NCBI RefSeq assembly: GCF_016406145.1
Contig: NZ_CP066306.1
Coordinates: forward strand, 3,658,001-3,722,000
Direction of reading: 5' to 3'
Source: Pseudomonas putida
Lineage (GTDB): Bacteria; Pseudomonadota; Gammaproteobacteria; Pseudomonadales; Pseudomonadaceae
Length of the DNA stretch: 64,000 nucleotides
Shown: one piece after another, positions 26,962-36,741 of the stretch
Layout: every line of letters starts with the position of its first letter
Position numbering within the stretch: the stretch's first letter is position 1
The notes under the pieces: model-generated
Database searches by the model: none
The model's input: only the letters and a program-made list of their open reading frames with translations
Told to the model about the DNA's origin: nothing
Program-made: the position numbers and the translations under genes

Positions 26962-26992
26962 GATAACCTCCTCGTTTGGTAACAAATATGCG

Positions 26993-27784
26993 TTACTGGC
27001 CAGTGAACTTGGGAGCGCGCTTGCTCAAAAATGACGCTTGCCCTTCTAGGTTGTCGGCTGAACGCAAAGCGACGAAGAAATTGCGTTTCTCATGTTCCAA
27101 ACCTTGCGCCAGCGGTGTTTCGAAGCTGGTCAAGGCCGCATTTTTTGCGAGAGCCACAGCCAACGGCGAGTTGAGAGCGATTCGATCGGCCATAGCTCGC
27201 GCAGTGGACAACGCCTCTCCATCCACTGTCACTTGAGCTACGATTCCGGCATCACACGCCGTACGAGCATCGACAAAATCGCCAGTCAGCAGCAAGGCCA
27301 TAGCTTTTGATTTACCTGTGGTGCGAATCAGGCGTTGGGTACCTCCCGCACCAGGGATGGCGCCCAGCTTGACTTCCGGCACACCGAACTTAGCTGACTC
27401 GCCAGCGATCACGATGTCGCATGCCAATGCCAGTTCCATACCACCGCCGAGCGCAAACCTTTCCACCGCTGCGATGACGGGTTTTGGGAAACTGCCTAGT
27501 TCCGACCAGAATGTGCCACCCGCCGCAGTTCGATCGCCCAACAACGATTCGGTACGAATTGCATCGAACGCCGTGATATCGGCTCCAGCGCAAAACATGC
27601 CCTCGGCACCGGTGACTATGACTACTCGCACAGTATCGTCGTGACGCAGTTGCGCAAACTGTGCACGGAGGCCTTCAAATACCAGGCTGTTCAAACTGTT
27701 CTTTGCGCTTGTGCGGTTGATGGTCAAAATAACCGTGGCACCTTCACGGCTGACAAGTACTTCGCTCATGATGGTCTCGTTCAT
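26993..27784 (-). CDS. Enoyl-CoA hydratase/isomerase family protein
   Basis: 263 residues of the crotonase fold. The oxyanion-hole segments are MFCAGADITAF and LGGGMELALACD. The acid/base region reads LGAIPGAGGTQRL with a conserved Gly-rich turn; glutamates usual for hydratase activity appear in the PEVKLG and FALGGGMELA regions. It would hydrate the 2-enoyl-CoA. ATG 27784 overlaps the thiolase TGA (ATGA), so the genes are translationally coupled; MSEVLV at 27769 is an alternative start. Confidence 0.9.
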   Translation of the reverse strand: MNETIMSEVLVSREGATVILTINRTSAKNSLNSLVFEGLRAQFAQLRHDDTVRVVIVTGAEGMFCAGADITAFDAIRTESLLGDRTAAGGTFWSELGSFPKPVIAAVERFALGGGMELALACDIVIAGESAKFGVPEVKLGAIPGAGGTQRLIRTTGKSKAMALLLTGDFVDARTACDAGIVAQVTVDGEALSTARAMADRIALNSPLAVALAKNAALTSFETPLAQGLEHEKRNFFVALRSADNLEGQASFLSKRAPKFTGQ

Positions 27785-28962
27785 TCCAGTCGCTCGATGA
27801 TGGTGGTATTGGCCGTGCCCGACGCTTCACAGATAGTTTGCAGGGCATAGCGTCCGCCTCGGCGTTCGAGTTCGCACAGCAAGTCAGTAAGCATGCGGGC
27901 ACCGGTGGAACCCAGCGGGTGGCCGATCGCTATCGAACCGCCGTTGACATTGAGCCGATCGTCCGGGATACCAAATTCCTGCTGGAACATAAGAGGCACT
28001 CCACCGAAGGCTTCGTTGACTTCAAACAGATCGATGTCGTCGAGACCCAGCCCAGCTTCCTCTAAGGCCTTACGAGTCGAGTCAAGAACAGCAGTGAACT
28101 GGATTACAGGATCTGCTGCGGCCACAGCGGTACTAACGAAGCGCGCTCGCGGCCTCAGCCCGTGTTGCTCGGCATAGCCGCGACTGGCAATCATAAGCGC
28201 GGAGGCTCCGTCGCTAAGTTGCGATGCGTTGGCCGCTGTGGTACCTCCGTTATCGGCAAACACCGGCTTGAGCTTGGCTATCTTCTCTAGGCTGGTATCC
28301 GGGCGCACACCTTCGTCGACGCTGATCAGCGCGCTATTCGGATCACTTGGATCCTCGGTGAGCCGGACCAATTGGGCACTAAAGTTGCCGGCTTGTGCGG
28401 CTTGGTGGGCACGCTGATGACTGCGTACGGCGAACGCATCCAGAGTCTCGCGTGTGAGGCCAAAACGCTTGTTCATCAATTCTGATGACACGCCTTGCGG
28501 AGTCAGTGGGGTACTCTGGTAACGTGCTAGCTCGCGCGGGCTATATTGCAATCCAAGCGGCGCTCCGGGCTTAAACGACGGAGGCATGGGAGCTTGCGAC
28601 ATCGACTCCACCCCCGCACCGATAACCAATTTGTAAGCGCCTGCCTGGATGCCATGCACTGCAAAACTCACCGCTTGCTGGCCAGACCCGCATTGCCGGT
28701 CGACCGTCACCGCAGGAACAGATTCGGGCAACCCTGCAGCCAACACGGCATGACGACCTAAGTTGCCGTGCTGCTGATCCCATTGAAGTACACACCCAAC
28801 GATCACATCGTCTAGGTCTAATGGGTCAATACCAGATTGTTCCACCAACTGGCGCAGCGTTTCGGCCAATAGGTCCACGGGATGCCATTTATGCAAGCGC
28901 CCCCCGCGTTTACCCACGGGGGTGCGGACCGCACCTACGATGACGGGTTCAAGGTTATTCAT
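27781..28962 (-). CDS. Acetyl-CoA C-acyltransferase (3-ketoacyl-CoA thiolase)
   Basis: 393-residue thiolase. The acyl-accepting cysteine is Cys91 in DRQCGSGQQA, the His is in GGSIAIGHPLGSTGARM, and the second cysteine is in TICEASGTANTTI. The last motif differs from the usual CxGGGQG and is like the steroid/branched-chain thiolases (FadA5/FadA6 type). It cleaves the 3-ketoacyl-CoA to acetyl- or propionyl-CoA. It lies between the ligase and the hydratase. Confidence 0.9.
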   Translation of the reverse strand: MNNLEPVIVGAVRTPVGKRGGRLHKWHPVDLLAETLRQLVEQSGIDPLDLDDVIVGCVLQWDQQHGNLGRHAVLAAGLPESVPAVTVDRQCGSGQQAVSFAVHGIQAGAYKLVIGAGVESMSQAPMPPSFKPGAPLGLQYSPRELARYQSTPLTPQGVSSELMNKRFGLTRETLDAFAVRSHQRAHQAAQAGNFSAQLVRLTEDPSDPNSALISVDEGVRPDTSLEKIAKLKPVFADNGGTTAANASQLSDGASALMIASRGYAEQHGLRPRARFVSTAVAAADPVIQFTAVLDSTRKALEEAGLGLDDIDLFEVNEAFGGVPLMFQQEFGIPDDRLNVNGGSIAIGHPLGSTGARMLTDLLCELERRGGRYALQTICEASGTANTTIIERLE

Positions 28963-28990
28963 GCTGGTTTCCTATCCAAGAAAGTCGGTG

Positions 28991-30664
28991 CTACTGGGCG
29001 TAGCGATCTGCCTGTTCAGCTCGTATACGTTTTTTGTCAATCTTGCCGACACTGGTCTTGGGGATGGCCTCGACGAACAAGATCTGGTCTGGCAACTGCC
29101 ATTTGGCGAAGGCACTGCTGAGGTGTTCTTGCAGTTGTTCTGTGGTCACGTTATGCCGGGGCCTCAATACCACCATGGCCAGCGGCCGTTCCTGCCACTT
29201 TGTATGAGGAATTCCGACAACTGCGGCGTCGCACACGGCCGGGTGGCCCATGAGCAGGTTTTCCATGTCGATGGAGGAGATCCACTCACCGCCGCTCTTG
29301 ATCACATCCTTGATACGGTCGGAGAGCTTGAGGTAACCGTTTTCGTCGATCGTTCCGACATCTCCTGAGCGCCACCAGCCACCCTCTAAGAAGCGATCAG
29401 TGGAGTCAGGCGTGTTGTGGTAGCTCGTCGTGATCCAGGGGCCACGTAGACAAATTTCGCCTGCTGACTTTCCATCATGCGGTAGGTCCTGGCCTTCCTC
29501 GCCTAGGATGCGGATTTCTACACCAGTAACGACCAGGCCCTGTTTGCGCTTAAGGTTCCACTGCGCGTCCAGCGTCAAGTGCTTCTTCAGGATGGGCTTG
29601 AGGCGGTTGAGAGATACCAGCGTCGTGGTTTCGGTGGCGCCATAGGCATGCACCACCTCAGCTCCAGTGAGTTCGTGGAACCCTATCATCATCGACAGCG
29701 GCGGCTCGCTGGCACCGGAAAGCATGCGCATGCGGTTAAAGTCTGGCTTGACCGGCAAAGTCTCGATGTACTGCAGCATGGGTTGGAAGATGGCCGGTGC
29801 ACCGTTGGCGACTGTTACGCCTTCAGCAATCATCGCGTCCACCAATGGCCTAGTGTCCTCGGCGGCGTAACGGCCTGGTAACACGATCTTGTTGGCCACC
29901 AGTACCGCAGCTTGCGGCAAGCCCCAACACTGCCCGTGAAACATGGGCGTAATGAGCATGGTACAGTCGTCTAGCGTAATGCCAAGATTGGTGGCCATGG
30001 CCGTGGAATGCAGGTAGATGCCACGGTGCGAGTAATACACACCTTTAGGTCTGCCCGTTGTTCCGGTGGTGTAGCAGGCACTGTAGGCTGAACTTTCCTC
30101 GATTTCGGGCCAGTCAACCGTATTATCGGAGGCTGCCAGGAGATCCTCGTAATGCAACAGCGGCGTCAGGGAAGTCTTAAGCTGGGCTAACGGCTTGTCA
30201 GTCATGACGATCCAGCCCTTGATCTGAGGAGAATGTGCAGCGATTGACTCGGCCACTGGCAACAGTGATTCGTCCACACAAACGTAGGACACGTTGCTGT
30301 GGCCGACCACGTACCCCAGATCCTCGTTGCCCAGTCGCAAGTTCATTTGCAGCATCACCGCGCCCAGACCAGGAATCGCCCAGTAGAGCTCGAAATGCCG
30401 TCGGCTGTTCCAGTCCAAGATACCCACCCGATCACCTACCCTGACGCCAAGCGCGCGAAGGGCATTGGCGCTGCGGCAGATCCGCACATAGCAGTCGGCA
30501 TATGTGTAACGAGCCCAGCCTCCATCTTGTGTACGGTAAACAATCTCTTGCTCAGGGTGAGTGCGAACGGCGTGCCGGATCAGTGTCGTAGTGTTGAGCT
30601 GACGCGTATCGCCCATGGTGGAGGGGCAGCCGCGAAGGGGCTGGGTGCGCCGGGCAGTATCCAT
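28991..30664 (-). CDS. Acyl-CoA ligase (AMP-forming, fatty-acid type)
   Basis: 557-residue member of the ANL superfamily. The AMP-binding P-loop-like motif is [17 protein letters not shown]5 is YGATETT, and the C-terminal hinge is [19 protein letters not shown] with [11 protein letters not shown] containing the catalytic lysine. It activates the carboxylic acid to its CoA thioester, the entry step of the pathway. ATG 30664 has GGAG eleven bases upstream; an internal ATG at 30616 is the alternative. Similar to medium/long-chain ligases such as AlkK. The acid cannot be identified. Confidence 0.9.
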   Translation of the reverse strand: MDTARRTQPLRGCPSTMGDTRQLNTTTLIRHAVRTHPEQEIVYRTQDGGWARYTYADCYVRICRSANALRALGVRVGDRVGILDWNSRRHFELYWAIPGLGAVMLQMNLRLGNEDLGYVVGHSNVSYVCVDESLLPVAESIAAHSPQIKGWIVMTDKPLAQLKTSLTPLLHYEDLLAASDNTVDWPEIEESSAYSACYTTGTTGRPKGVYYSHRGIYLHSTAMATNLGITLDDCTMLITPMFHGQCWGLPQAAVLVANKIVLPGRYAAEDTRPLVDAMIAEGVTVANGAPAIFQPMLQYIETLPVKPDFNRMRMLSGASEPPLSMMIGFHELTGAEVVHAYGATETTTLVSLNRLKPILKKHLTLDAQWNLKRKQGLVVTGVEIRILGEEGQDLPHDGKSAGEICLRGPWITTSYHNTPDSTDRFLEGGWWRSGDVGTIDENGYLKLSDRIKDVIKSGGEWISSIDMENLLMGHPAVCDAAVVGIPHTKWQERPLAMVVLRPRHNVTTEQLQEHLSSAFAKWQLPDQILFVEAIPKTSVGKIDKKRIRAEQADRYAQ

Positions 30665-30678
30665 CACTTTCTCGTCTC

Positions 30679-31737
30679 CTATATTGTTGTTGTGTTCAGT
30701 GCCTGGAACCGTGGGGCCGGAGAAACTTCGATGGCACCCGAAGGTGAGGACTGATAAATGCCCCGTGCTGCGTTGTGCGGATGTAGCACTGCTTCGGCCA
30801 AGCTGAGCACGGGAGCAAAGCAGGTGTCGCTGCCTTCAAGCAGTTCACACCAATACGCCTGGGGCTGACTGCGAATCAGAGTCGCGATGCGATCTTTGAG
30901 CGATGGCCACGTTGCTATGTCGTACTGATCGGTAGGATCCACGTCAGATAGACCCAGCTTCGACAGCAACAGTGCATGGAACCCAGGCTCCACCGCTGCG
31001 AGGCTGATGTAACCTCCGTCGGAGCAGGAGTACACGTCATAGAACGGCGAGTCGTGAAATGGGCTCGGCCGGTCGCTATCGATCTGTCCATTTGCACGGA
31101 TCCAATGCACCAGTGTGCCTAACATAGCCACAATATCGACGATCGCTGCATCTACTACTCGGCCATGCCCGGAGGCACGCGCATCCACCAAGGCGCAGGC
31201 GACGCCGAAGGCGAGGCCCAGAGCGCCGGCTGCGTCACCGAGTACGGTGGGCGGTACAATAGGCGCTTGCCCCTTGTGCGCCGACAATGACAGCAATCCT
31301 GTTAGCGCTACGTAGTTCAGGTCGTGACCGGCGGCCTGTGCGAGCGGGCCTTCCTGTCCCCAACCTGTCATCCGGCCATACACGAGCCTAGGATTGCGCG
31401 CCGCACATTCAACAGGCCCAATCCCCAGCCGTTCCATCACCCCAGGACGGTATCCCTCAATCAGTGCATCGGCCTGACTGATCAACTCCAGGGCGCGGGC
31501 CTTGCCGTGGAGCGACTTCAGGTCAACGACCTCGATCGTCTTTCCGCGGTGCAACGGGTTTGCCACTGTTCCACCCAGCCGCTGCGCCGCAGCCGCCTGC
31601 TCGGCTCGGGCAAGTACGATCACTTCAGCCCCCATGTCGGCCAGCATTCTGGCCGCCAGCGGACCTGGGCCGATGCCCTCAAACTCAACTATCTGGATAC
31701 CATGAAGCGGCATATGCAGCAGCTGAAGCGCGCTCAT
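30679..31737 (-). CDS. Alpha-methylacyl-CoA racemase (CaiB/BaiF family)
   Basis: 352-residue class III CoA-transferase-family protein. The racemase catalytic pair is present: His138 in AGHDLNYVALTG and Asp168 in VLGDAAGA, 30 residues apart, the same spacing as His126/Asp156 of the mycobacterial racemase. AAVEPGFHALL holds the third (Glu) position. It lacks the features of a formyl-CoA transferase. It inverts the configuration of 2-methylacyl-CoA esters so that acyl-CoA dehydrogenase can act. Its first codons overlap the end of the upstream dehydrogenase (4 bp). It is the strongest clue to a 2-methyl-branched substrate. Confidence 0.87.
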   Translation of the reverse strand: MSALQLLHMPLHGIQIVEFEGIGPGPLAARMLADMGAEVIVLARAEQAAAAQRLGGTVANPLHRGKTIEVVDLKSLHGKARALELISQADALIEGYRPGVMERLGIGPVECAARNPRLVYGRMTGWGQEGPLAQAAGHDLNYVALTGLLSLSAHKGQAPIVPPTVLGDAAGALGLAFGVACALVDARASGHGRVVDAAIVDIVAMLGTLVHWIRANGQIDSDRPSPFHDSPFYDVYSCSDGGYISLAAVEPGFHALLLSKLGLSDVDPTDQYDIATWPSLKDRIATLIRSQPQAYWCELLEGSDTCFAPVLSLAEAVLHPHNAARGIYQSSPSGAIEVSPAPRFQALNTTTI

Positions 31738-32879
31738 AGCTTCCTCGCGATCAGTTCTTTCATGACCTCGTTCGCGCCACCATAGATTTTCTGTACGCGC
31801 GAGGCTGCGTACATGCGTGCGATTGGGTATTCAGCCATGAAGCCGTAACCGCCAAACAATTGCAGGCACTCGTCGGTCACGCGGCACTGCTGTTCAGTGC
31901 ACCACCACTTGGCCATGTACGCCGCTTCGTCGTCGAGCGTTCCGTCCAGTAGACGCTGAATGCAATCGTTAACAAAAGTGCGCACAACGTGAGCGATGGT
32001 GGCTAGCTCGGCCAGTTTATGGCGCGTGGCCTGCATATCGAACAGCGGAGCACCGAAGATCTTGCGCTCCTTCGTGTATTCAATGGTGAGCTCCAACGCC
32101 CGATCAATGACGGCTGCAGCTGGTACTGCGATCGACATACGTTCATAGGGCAATTGGCCCATGAGTTGCTTGAAACCGTGCCCTTCGACACCACCAAGTA
32201 ATTGATCAACCGGCACGCGCACGTCTCCAAAAAAGAGCTCGGCTGTGTCCGAGGCTGGCATGCCAATTTTTTCGAGCAATCGGCCTACGCGGAATCCAGG
32301 TAAGTCCTCGGTCTCCACCACGATCAGAGACAGTCCCTTACTACCCACCTCGCCGGTGCGTGCGACCACGATTAAAAGACTGCAAGTAAAGCCATTAGTG
32401 ATGAACGTCTTGGCTCCGTCGATCACATAGTGATCGCCATCGCGGCGGGCACGTGTGGCGATGGCCTTGAGATCGGTACCGCAACCAGGCTCGGTCATCG
32501 CGATACCGGCCAACATCTCACCGCTGCTCAGTTTGGGTAACCAACGCTGTTTTTGCTCTTCAGTACCGAAGTCCATGATGTAATGTGACGCGATACTATG
32601 CACTGTGACGTTGTTAGGCATTTCAGCCTTAGTTAGCTCATCCTGCACTACCAGTTGATAAGCAAGGCTGGCTCCAGCACCGCCGTACGCTTCGTCCAAT
32701 TCCGGTAGCAGAAAGCCCATTTCACCGAAGGGACGCCAGGTCTCGCGTGGGATATAGCCTTGTTCACGCCAGCCGGGCAGTTTGGGAGCCATTTCGGCGG
32801 CGATATAGCGGCGCACCTGTTCGCGAAAGGTCTCGATATCGCTGTCCATCCAGGAATGACGATGTAGTTGTGGCAGCAT
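31734..32879 (-). CDS. Acyl-CoA dehydrogenase
   Basis: 381-residue FAD enzyme. Signatures are IAMTEPGCGTDL (substrate/FAD), GAKTFITNG and LQLFGGYGFMAEYPIARMYA, ending in YGGANEVMKELIARKL. It introduces the 2,3-double bond into the acyl-CoA. ATG 32879 starts the conserved protein (MLPQLHRHSWMD); the frame is open to 33056 but that part is not homologous and overlaps the regulator. It is the first gene of the minus-strand catabolic operon, divergent from nothing but downstream of its likely regulator. Confidence 0.92.
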   Translation of the reverse strand: MLPQLHRHSWMDSDIETFREQVRRYIAAEMAPKLPGWREQGYIPRETWRPFGEMGFLLPELDEAYGGAGASLAYQLVVQDELTKAEMPNNVTVHSIASHYIMDFGTEEQKQRWLPKLSSGEMLAGIAMTEPGCGTDLKAIATRARRDGDHYVIDGAKTFITNGFTCSLLIVVARTGEVGSKGLSLIVVETEDLPGFRVGRLLEKIGMPASDTAELFFGDVRVPVDQLLGGVEGHGFKQLMGQLPYERMSIAVPAAAVIDRALELTIEYTKERKIFGAPLFDMQATRHKLAELATIAHVVRTFVNDCIQRLLDGTLDDEAAYMAKWWCTEQQCRVTDECLQLFGGYGFMAEYPIARMYAASRVQKIYGGANEVMKELIARKL

Positions 32880-32914
32880 GAGAACGCTCCTCAAAAGAAT
32901 GGTACGGTGGAGTA

Positions 32915-34084
32915 TTAGGGCTTGGCCTGAAACAAGGGCCCGAGTTGCGTTGCAGCAAAACACTGCGAGTGCTGGCGAAGAGTTGAATCTTTGCGTTCTG
33001 AGACCATACAAGGCCCCTCGTTGGCATAGGGCTGCGCGACCTGCCTGCCAATACACTGTGAGTTGTCTTCTTGTACATGAGGGAAAAACCTGATACGTCT
33101 ACCGGGTAGATAGGGGTAGCAAGCAGCAGCCCTACGGCGTAACTCGCTCGGCGACATTCCAAAGAATTGTTTGAACGTGCGACAAAAGTGGCTGGTGGAG
33201 TTGAAGCCCCAGCGGAAAGCAATCTCGGAGATCTGCAGGTGCTTGCAAGCTGGATCGGCGAGTGTCTGCCGACACGCATACAATCGGCTTTCCAAGATAT
33301 GGCCGACCACCGTGGTATCGCTCTGCGCAAAAAGCGCATGAAGGTAGCGCACCGAAATGCCCTGTGCCGCAGCGATGCGCGTCGGGATCAAGTTATCTTC
33401 ATGCAAATGCTGAGCGATGTAGGACAACACTCGCTCCCTCAAAGCATTCTTTGCCGTAAGTTTGCTAGCGCACGGCGGTTCGGGCAGTGCAATGTCCAGC
33501 AGCCCGATCACCGTGCGGCATAGAGTGAAGTGTGCAGAAGGCGGTACAGCATCGATCTCTTCGGACAACCCGACCAGGTGGCGGCTTAGCAACGAACCCA
33601 CGCCTGTACGGGTATCGATACGACAAGCTGAAGGCGGCTGCTTGCGCCCCGGCAGATACTCGCGCAAAAGTTGCCACGGAATCATAAGAGACACACTGCA
33701 TGCTCGCTCTAACACTTCATAGTCTTGCCGCCGATCAGAGCGCCAGACGAACATATCACCCGCACAGATCTGCTCACCCCATTGCCGCATCCGCACACGA
33801 CCGCTCAGATGCAACTGCAGAGCTATGTAGAGCTCATCGCCCCATTGCGAATATGCAAGTGGAAACCGGCCAACGCAGGGATCGACCACAATGTGCACCT
33901 GGGAGACTACTCCGAGCCCATTTGCTCGCAACTTACGTTGAAACTCAGTAAGCTCCGCCGATGAGGATAGATTCCAACGCTGGAAGCAGCCTTGAAAACT
34001 ATGTTCCATTGCCTCCAACGCATCATTCCTGCCATCGATGGAAACGTGGTTAGTGGGCAATTCCGTGAGTGACTGTTTTTGCAC
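32915..34084 (-). CDS. AraC-family transcriptional regulator
   Basis: 389 residues. The N-terminal part resembles the AraC-binding-like ligand domain (HIVVDPCVGRFPLAYSQWGD, then GEQICAGDMFVWRSD). The two helix-turn-helices are IAAAQGISVRYLHALFAQSD and ISEIAFRWGFNSTSHFCRTF, followed by FFGMSPSELRRRA. An unusual tail of about 55 residues follows, where the family normally stops. It lies directly upstream of the catabolic operon on the same strand, 35 bases before the dehydrogenase start. A likely activator of that operon or of the oppositely oriented SDR remnant. Confidence 0.88.
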   Translation of the reverse strand: MQKQSLTELPTNHVSIDGRNDALEAMEHSFQGCFQRWNLSSSAELTEFQRKLRANGLGVVSQVHIVVDPCVGRFPLAYSQWGDELYIALQLHLSGRVRMRQWGEQICAGDMFVWRSDRRQDYEVLERACSVSLMIPWQLLREYLPGRKQPPSACRIDTRTGVGSLLSRHLVGLSEEIDAVPPSAHFTLCRTVIGLLDIALPEPPCASKLTAKNALRERVLSYIAQHLHEDNLIPTRIAAAQGISVRYLHALFAQSDTTVVGHILESRLYACRQTLADPACKHLQISEIAFRWGFNSTSHFCRTFKQFFGMSPSELRRRAAACYPYLPGRRIRFFPHVQEDNSQCIGRQVAQPYANEGPCMVSERKDSTLRQHSQCFAATQLGPLFQAKP

Positions 34085-34351
34085 TTGTTGCCTCCAGAAT
34101 TTTCTTCCAGGCGCAGTTGCCTATCAGCCCCGGTCGTCTGCACGTAACGCTTACGTTCGGTGCAACGGTGATGGCGCCACAGGCATGTAGAAGATCATAG
34201 GAAACGGTGTCTAGTGCGGCAATGACGGATCGTCTCGATCAACTGACAAATTACCTCTTTCGACAAAGCATTGCGGGTGGCAGCCCCAACTTATCGAACC
34301 TACGCTAACCACTGGGCATTGATGTTCCACTGCAAACGCACGGAGATGGTG

Positions 34352-35121
34352 ATGGATCTTGGTGCAATGCTTACCGGCAAGCAGGTGTTGGTAACGGGGG
34401 CCTCTTCAGGTCTGGGCGAGAACTTCGCCCGGCTGGCTATCGACTGCAAAGCCAATATGGTGATCGGAGCACGGCGCAAGAATCGGTTAGACGAATTCGC
34501 CAAGGAACTGGAGAGGCCTGGCTCCCCACAGATCAGCGTACTGGAAATGGATGTGACATCCGAACAATCCCTCGACCAAGCTTTCGCCGAGCTGGACATC
34601 TCGGGTGCCATCCTTGAAGTTGTAGTAAGCAATGCAGGGGGTTCCATCGGTAGTCTTTCGCTCGTACTTACAGCGAGCGATTCCACTCGTTGATAGCTAT
34701 CAACGTACGCGGTGCACGGCTAGTTGCAACGTGCGCAACTCAACGCCGGGCAGACTCTGGGCGAGGAGGTTCGATCATTAATATTGCCTCAACACTAGGC
34801 GAACGTGTGATGCCGAGCCACATGCTATATTCGACTTCCAAAGCAGCTGTCGTCCACAAGACAAAGAGTTTGGCCCTCGAATGGGCACTGTATTTAATCT
34901 GAGTCAACGCAATCGAACCTGGCCACACTGACACAGACATTACTAATACCATGTAATACACTGACTATGGCAAGGCACTCATTAAGCGTATCCCAATGCG
35001 CCGCCTGGCTAATCCAGAGGACTTCAACGGACTTTTTCTATTACTCACACCCGAGGCCGGATCATGATTGACGGGGACATGCATCCCTGTCGACGGCCCT
35101 CACCTGTGTTCATCGCTTTGA
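34352..35121 (+). pseudogene. Short-chain dehydrogenase, broken by several frameshifts/stops
   Basis: Pieces of one SDR are readable in order but in different frames: VLVTGASSGLGENFARLA with VVVSNAGGSIGS (34352-34693), IAINVRGARL to MLYSTSKAAVVHKTKSLALE (34690-34902), VNAIEPGHTDTDI (from about 34903, after an in-frame TGA), RIPMRRLANPEDFNG, and finally LTGTCIPVDGPHL in a further frame. Together these cover the cofactor, YxxxK and C-terminal motifs of a normal 250-residue enzyme. At least two frameshifts and two stops make it non-functional. It is divergent from the AraC regulator and once belonged to the catabolic cluster. Confidence 0.88.
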
Positions 35122-35213
35122 AGACTTTAGTGGGTTTCTAATTACCTGGAAAGCATCGCCCTTGCCAAATTAGCAGCAGCTATATGCCTTTCTGAAACTA
35201 CGTCGATACAGAA

Positions 35214-36242
35214 CTAATACTGCCTCGTAAGTGATCGATAAACACCAGGTGCGCAACCAGTCCACGATTTGAAGGCCCGCTGAAATGCGGTACTGTCAGC
35301 GAACCCCAACTCGACAGCGATGGCGCTCAGCGTGGCATCAGTGCTGGTCAATCGAACAATCGCCATGTCGCGCCGCAACTCGTCTTTTAACATTTGAAAC
35401 GATTTCCCCTCCACAGCCAGATGCCGCTGTAATGCACTGACTGATACATGCAACCGCTGCGCAGCATCAGCCAGATCAGGCCACGCAGGACACGCATGCT
35501 GCAATAGCATTCGCACGCGCGCGCTGGATGTTCGCTCATTTAAATGTGGTCCGACTAGATTACTTGGCGTGGCGCGCAGAAATGTTTGGAGTGCGACGGT
35601 GTCACGGCGCATCGGCTGCGCAAATGCCGTGGTTTCAAACCAGACCGCCGACCTCTCCTGCCCGAACCTCAAAGTACCAGTAAAGATTCGGGAGTAATCT
35701 GAGGCATGTGGAGGTGGTTGAAAGGCAAAATCGAATCTCTTAGGCACCAGGCGACCGCCGTGCAACCATACAAGCAGGCGCCAGAAAACCCGCAACAGCA
35801 GTCCATGCAGGAAATCGGAGTGCTCAACTGAGACGTCACGCGCACAAAGAGCTGCTCCACTAAGCGAGTCATCGGAAACCGGAACAAGATCAATATCATC
35901 CTGCAAGAGGGCGAAGGACTCGCTGACGCGCTCAAGGGCGGCCGCAACTGTCTTTGCCCCGAGCGTTGAACGAGCTATCAACGCGAAACTGCCACTACGC
36001 AACGGCCGACCACGTAGATAGCCCAGACATTCATCATTTAGGCTTTCCTTCACGGCGCTAAATAGCGCGATGTACTGCTCGACGGTCACACGCGACTGGC
36101 CCAGATGCAGAAGCGATTCGGCGATACGGGCCTGCGCCAGAACGCCACACAGCCAAGACTCAGTGGCTAGTCTTTTTTCGCGCGCACCATCAAGCAGACC
36201 ATGCACGGCGAAGACAGGAACAGTGTCGACAGGTTTTAACAT
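35214..36242 (-). CDS. AraC-family regulator, arabinose-binding-domain (OruR/ArgR-like) type
   Basis: 342 residues. The N-terminal domain resembles the AraC_arabinose-binding-like domain of the OruR/ToxR-type regulators (GRPLRSGSFALIARSTLG). The C-terminus has the AraC helix-turn-helices: LADAAQRLHVSVSALQRHL and LSAIAVELGFADSTAFQRAF, followed by WTGCAPGVYR. Start taken at ATG 36242 (MLKPVDTVPV). It is divergent from the nitroreductase and second acyl-CoA dehydrogenase and probably regulates them. It is unrelated in its ligand domain to the other AraC protein of the island. Confidence 0.85.
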   Translation of the reverse strand: MLKPVDTVPVFAVHGLLDGAREKRLATESWLCGVLAQARIAESLLHLGQSRVTVEQYIALFSAVKESLNDECLGYLRGRPLRSGSFALIARSTLGAKTVAAALERVSESFALLQDDIDLVPVSDDSLSGAALCARDVSVEHSDFLHGLLLRVFWRLLVWLHGGRLVPKRFDFAFQPPPHASDYSRIFTGTLRFGQERSAVWFETTAFAQPMRRDTVALQTFLRATPSNLVGPHLNERTSSARVRMLLQHACPAWPDLADAAQRLHVSVSALQRHLAVEGKSFQMLKDELRRDMAIVRLTSTDATLSAIAVELGFADSTAFQRAFKSWTGCAPGVYRSLTRQY

Positions 36243-36741
36243 GATCGATGCAAGCAACTTTTATTGTTGGCACAGAACCCAAGCCTACACTAAATGACTC
36301 CGAATTGAGATGCCCTCTGCACAGCGCTACCCAAATAAGCATCCGTGCCGGTTGGCAGGGCAGATTCGCTTGCCCCTGCGCACACAAAATCAACTCACCA
36401 TGCGCTAGCGGGCAAGACGCGTCCGGACTGAGTGCCCAGAATACTCCTCGGCAGCACATCCAAGAAACGATCGTAAGCGAGAATGAGCAAGTCAGCGCCG
36501 AGACGTCAGCGGGAGTCACTTCAAGGTTCAGTTGCCAAGTTGACCCCGGCTACGACGTGTTCTCCGCAATCCAGATCTGCTGATCGTCGCCGGTGCATCC
36601 CTCTCGTACAAAGTGAGCGAGATCGCGTGCCTCTTGTCACCCATGGGTATTCGGTACTTACGCTTTCGCACCACCTGTCCTCGGTACCGCGAAACTATCC
36701 GGAGCACTCGCCGTATAACTTAGCTACCAGGAAAGTATGTT
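36243..36741. promoter_or_regulatory. Divergent promoter region between AraC regulator and nitroreductase
   Basis: About 500 bases with no supported gene. It must contain the promoters of the minus-strand AraC gene and the plus-strand nitroreductase/dehydrogenase genes. AGGAAAG precedes the nitroreductase ATG. I did not find a convincing repeated AraC half-site by eye. Confidence 0.45.
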
